DNA of 6,617 bases, from assembly GCA_006227775.1 (NCBI GenBank), contig SBFV01000359.1, positions 1 through 6,617 on the forward strand. Direction: 5' to 3'. A model generated the notes under the pieces. It was not told where the DNA came from and did not search any database. It saw only the letters and a program-made list of their open reading frames with translations. The DNA comes from Gammaproteobacteria bacterium (GTDB taxonomy: Bacteria > Pseudomonadota > Gammaproteobacteria > Chromatiales > Chromatiaceae). Below are positions 6,408 through 6,617 of the stretch, in pieces (position 1 is the first letter of the stretch; each line of letters opens with the position of its first letter). The position numbers and the translations under genes were made by a program.

Positions 6408-6617
6408 CTAGTGTACTTGATATAACTCCGTCTCAGCACAAGGGTTCTGTTCTTGCCATGCCATGAGATCCTTGAGGCTCAGGCCCGCGAGGGCCTGAGC
6501 CTGAGCGGCGTTGAGGCGTCGCATCAGGGCACTGATGCCCCCGTTAGCCAGGGGGGAATCCGTGCCGCCTCCCCCGTCGTCCCCGGCACAGTCTAGCAAG
6601 GACTGAAGGGAAATAAT
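6408..6617 (-). CDS. C-terminal fragment of an unidentified protein (5' end outside window)
   Basis: The minus-strand frame is open from the right edge to a TAG at 6410-6408, giving at least 69 residues. The first visible residues are IISLQSLLDCAGDD, followed by a Gly/Asp-rich turn and a probable helical segment (ISALMRRLNAAQAQALAGLS, then LKDLMAWQEQ). It ends in ETELYQVH. Third codon positions are mostly G or C, which supports real coding. An in-frame TTG at 6599-6597 could be a start, but the frame continues upstream without a stop or a ribosome binding site, so a longer protein is more likely. I do not recognise the family. The repeated Gln-Ala codons lie in a 12-bp perfect hairpin. Confidence 0.55.
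   Translation of the reverse strand: MISLQSLLDCAGDDGGGGTDSPLANGGISALMRRLNAAQAQALAGLSLKDLMAWQEQNPCAETELYQVH
6475..6502. repeat. Perfect 12-bp hairpin with a four-base loop inside the right-edge coding fragment
   Basis: The arms aggctcaggccc (6475-6486) and gggcctgagcct (6491-6502) are exact reverse complements around a four-base loop, GCGA on the plus strand and TCGC on the minus strand. The DNA codes for the QAQALAGLSL part of the fragment. It is the strongest inverted repeat that I found in the window. No T-tract follows on either strand, so it is not an intrinsic terminator. Confidence 0.6.

Noticed and set aside
5306..6466. Antisense plus-strand ORF of 386 codons opposite the patatin gene
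   Set aside because: It overlaps a gene with an intact catalytic dyad, and its own translation is Gly/Gln-rich with no domain features.
1..6617. CRISPR arrays, rRNA genes, insertion sequences or attachment sites
   Set aside because: No regularly spaced repeats, no rRNA-like stretches, no transposase, and no paired terminal repeats were seen on either strand.

Overview
The window is GC-rich and densely coding, with strong G/C bias at third codon positions. This suggests a high-GC proteobacterium. The RND pump proteins, the lipoprotein-type adaptor and the patatin would suit a gammaproteobacterium, perhaps a purple sulfur bacterium, but nothing here fixes the taxon. All four complete, confidently called genes lie on the minus strand, so they read from right to left.

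Layout in minus-strand order. (1) 6408-6617 is the C-terminal end of an unrecognised protein whose start lies beyond the right edge. (2) 5252-6274 is a patatin-like phospholipase with an intact Ser-Asp dyad; an upstream in-frame ATG at 6298 is the alternative start. (3) 4990-5251 is a 262-bp spacer with a candidate promoter, a 9-bp stem-loop and a doubtful 31-codon ORF. (4) 4612-4989 is a small two-helix membrane protein with PLDc_N-like and SHOCT-like parts. (5) 3401-4516 is the periplasmic adaptor lipoprotein of an RND pump. (6) 265-3396 is the inner-membrane HAE-1 RND transporter, four bases after the adaptor. (7) 1-264 holds a probable C-terminal tail of a plus-strand gene (stop at 75-77) and two GC-rich stem-loops between convergent genes.

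The adaptor and transporter form a two-gene efflux operon. No outer-membrane channel gene and no regulator are visible, so the pump probably uses a TolC-type channel encoded elsewhere. The SHOCT/PLDc_N gene lies 95 bp upstream on the same strand and could be co-transcribed, but its link to the pump is only positional. The patatin gene appears to be a separate unit.

I see no new multi-gene system. The items most worth a second look are the altered drug-binding pocket of the transporter, a palindrome inside the candidate SHOCT promoter, a perfect 12-bp hairpin inside the right-edge coding fragment, and the identity of the two edge fragments.
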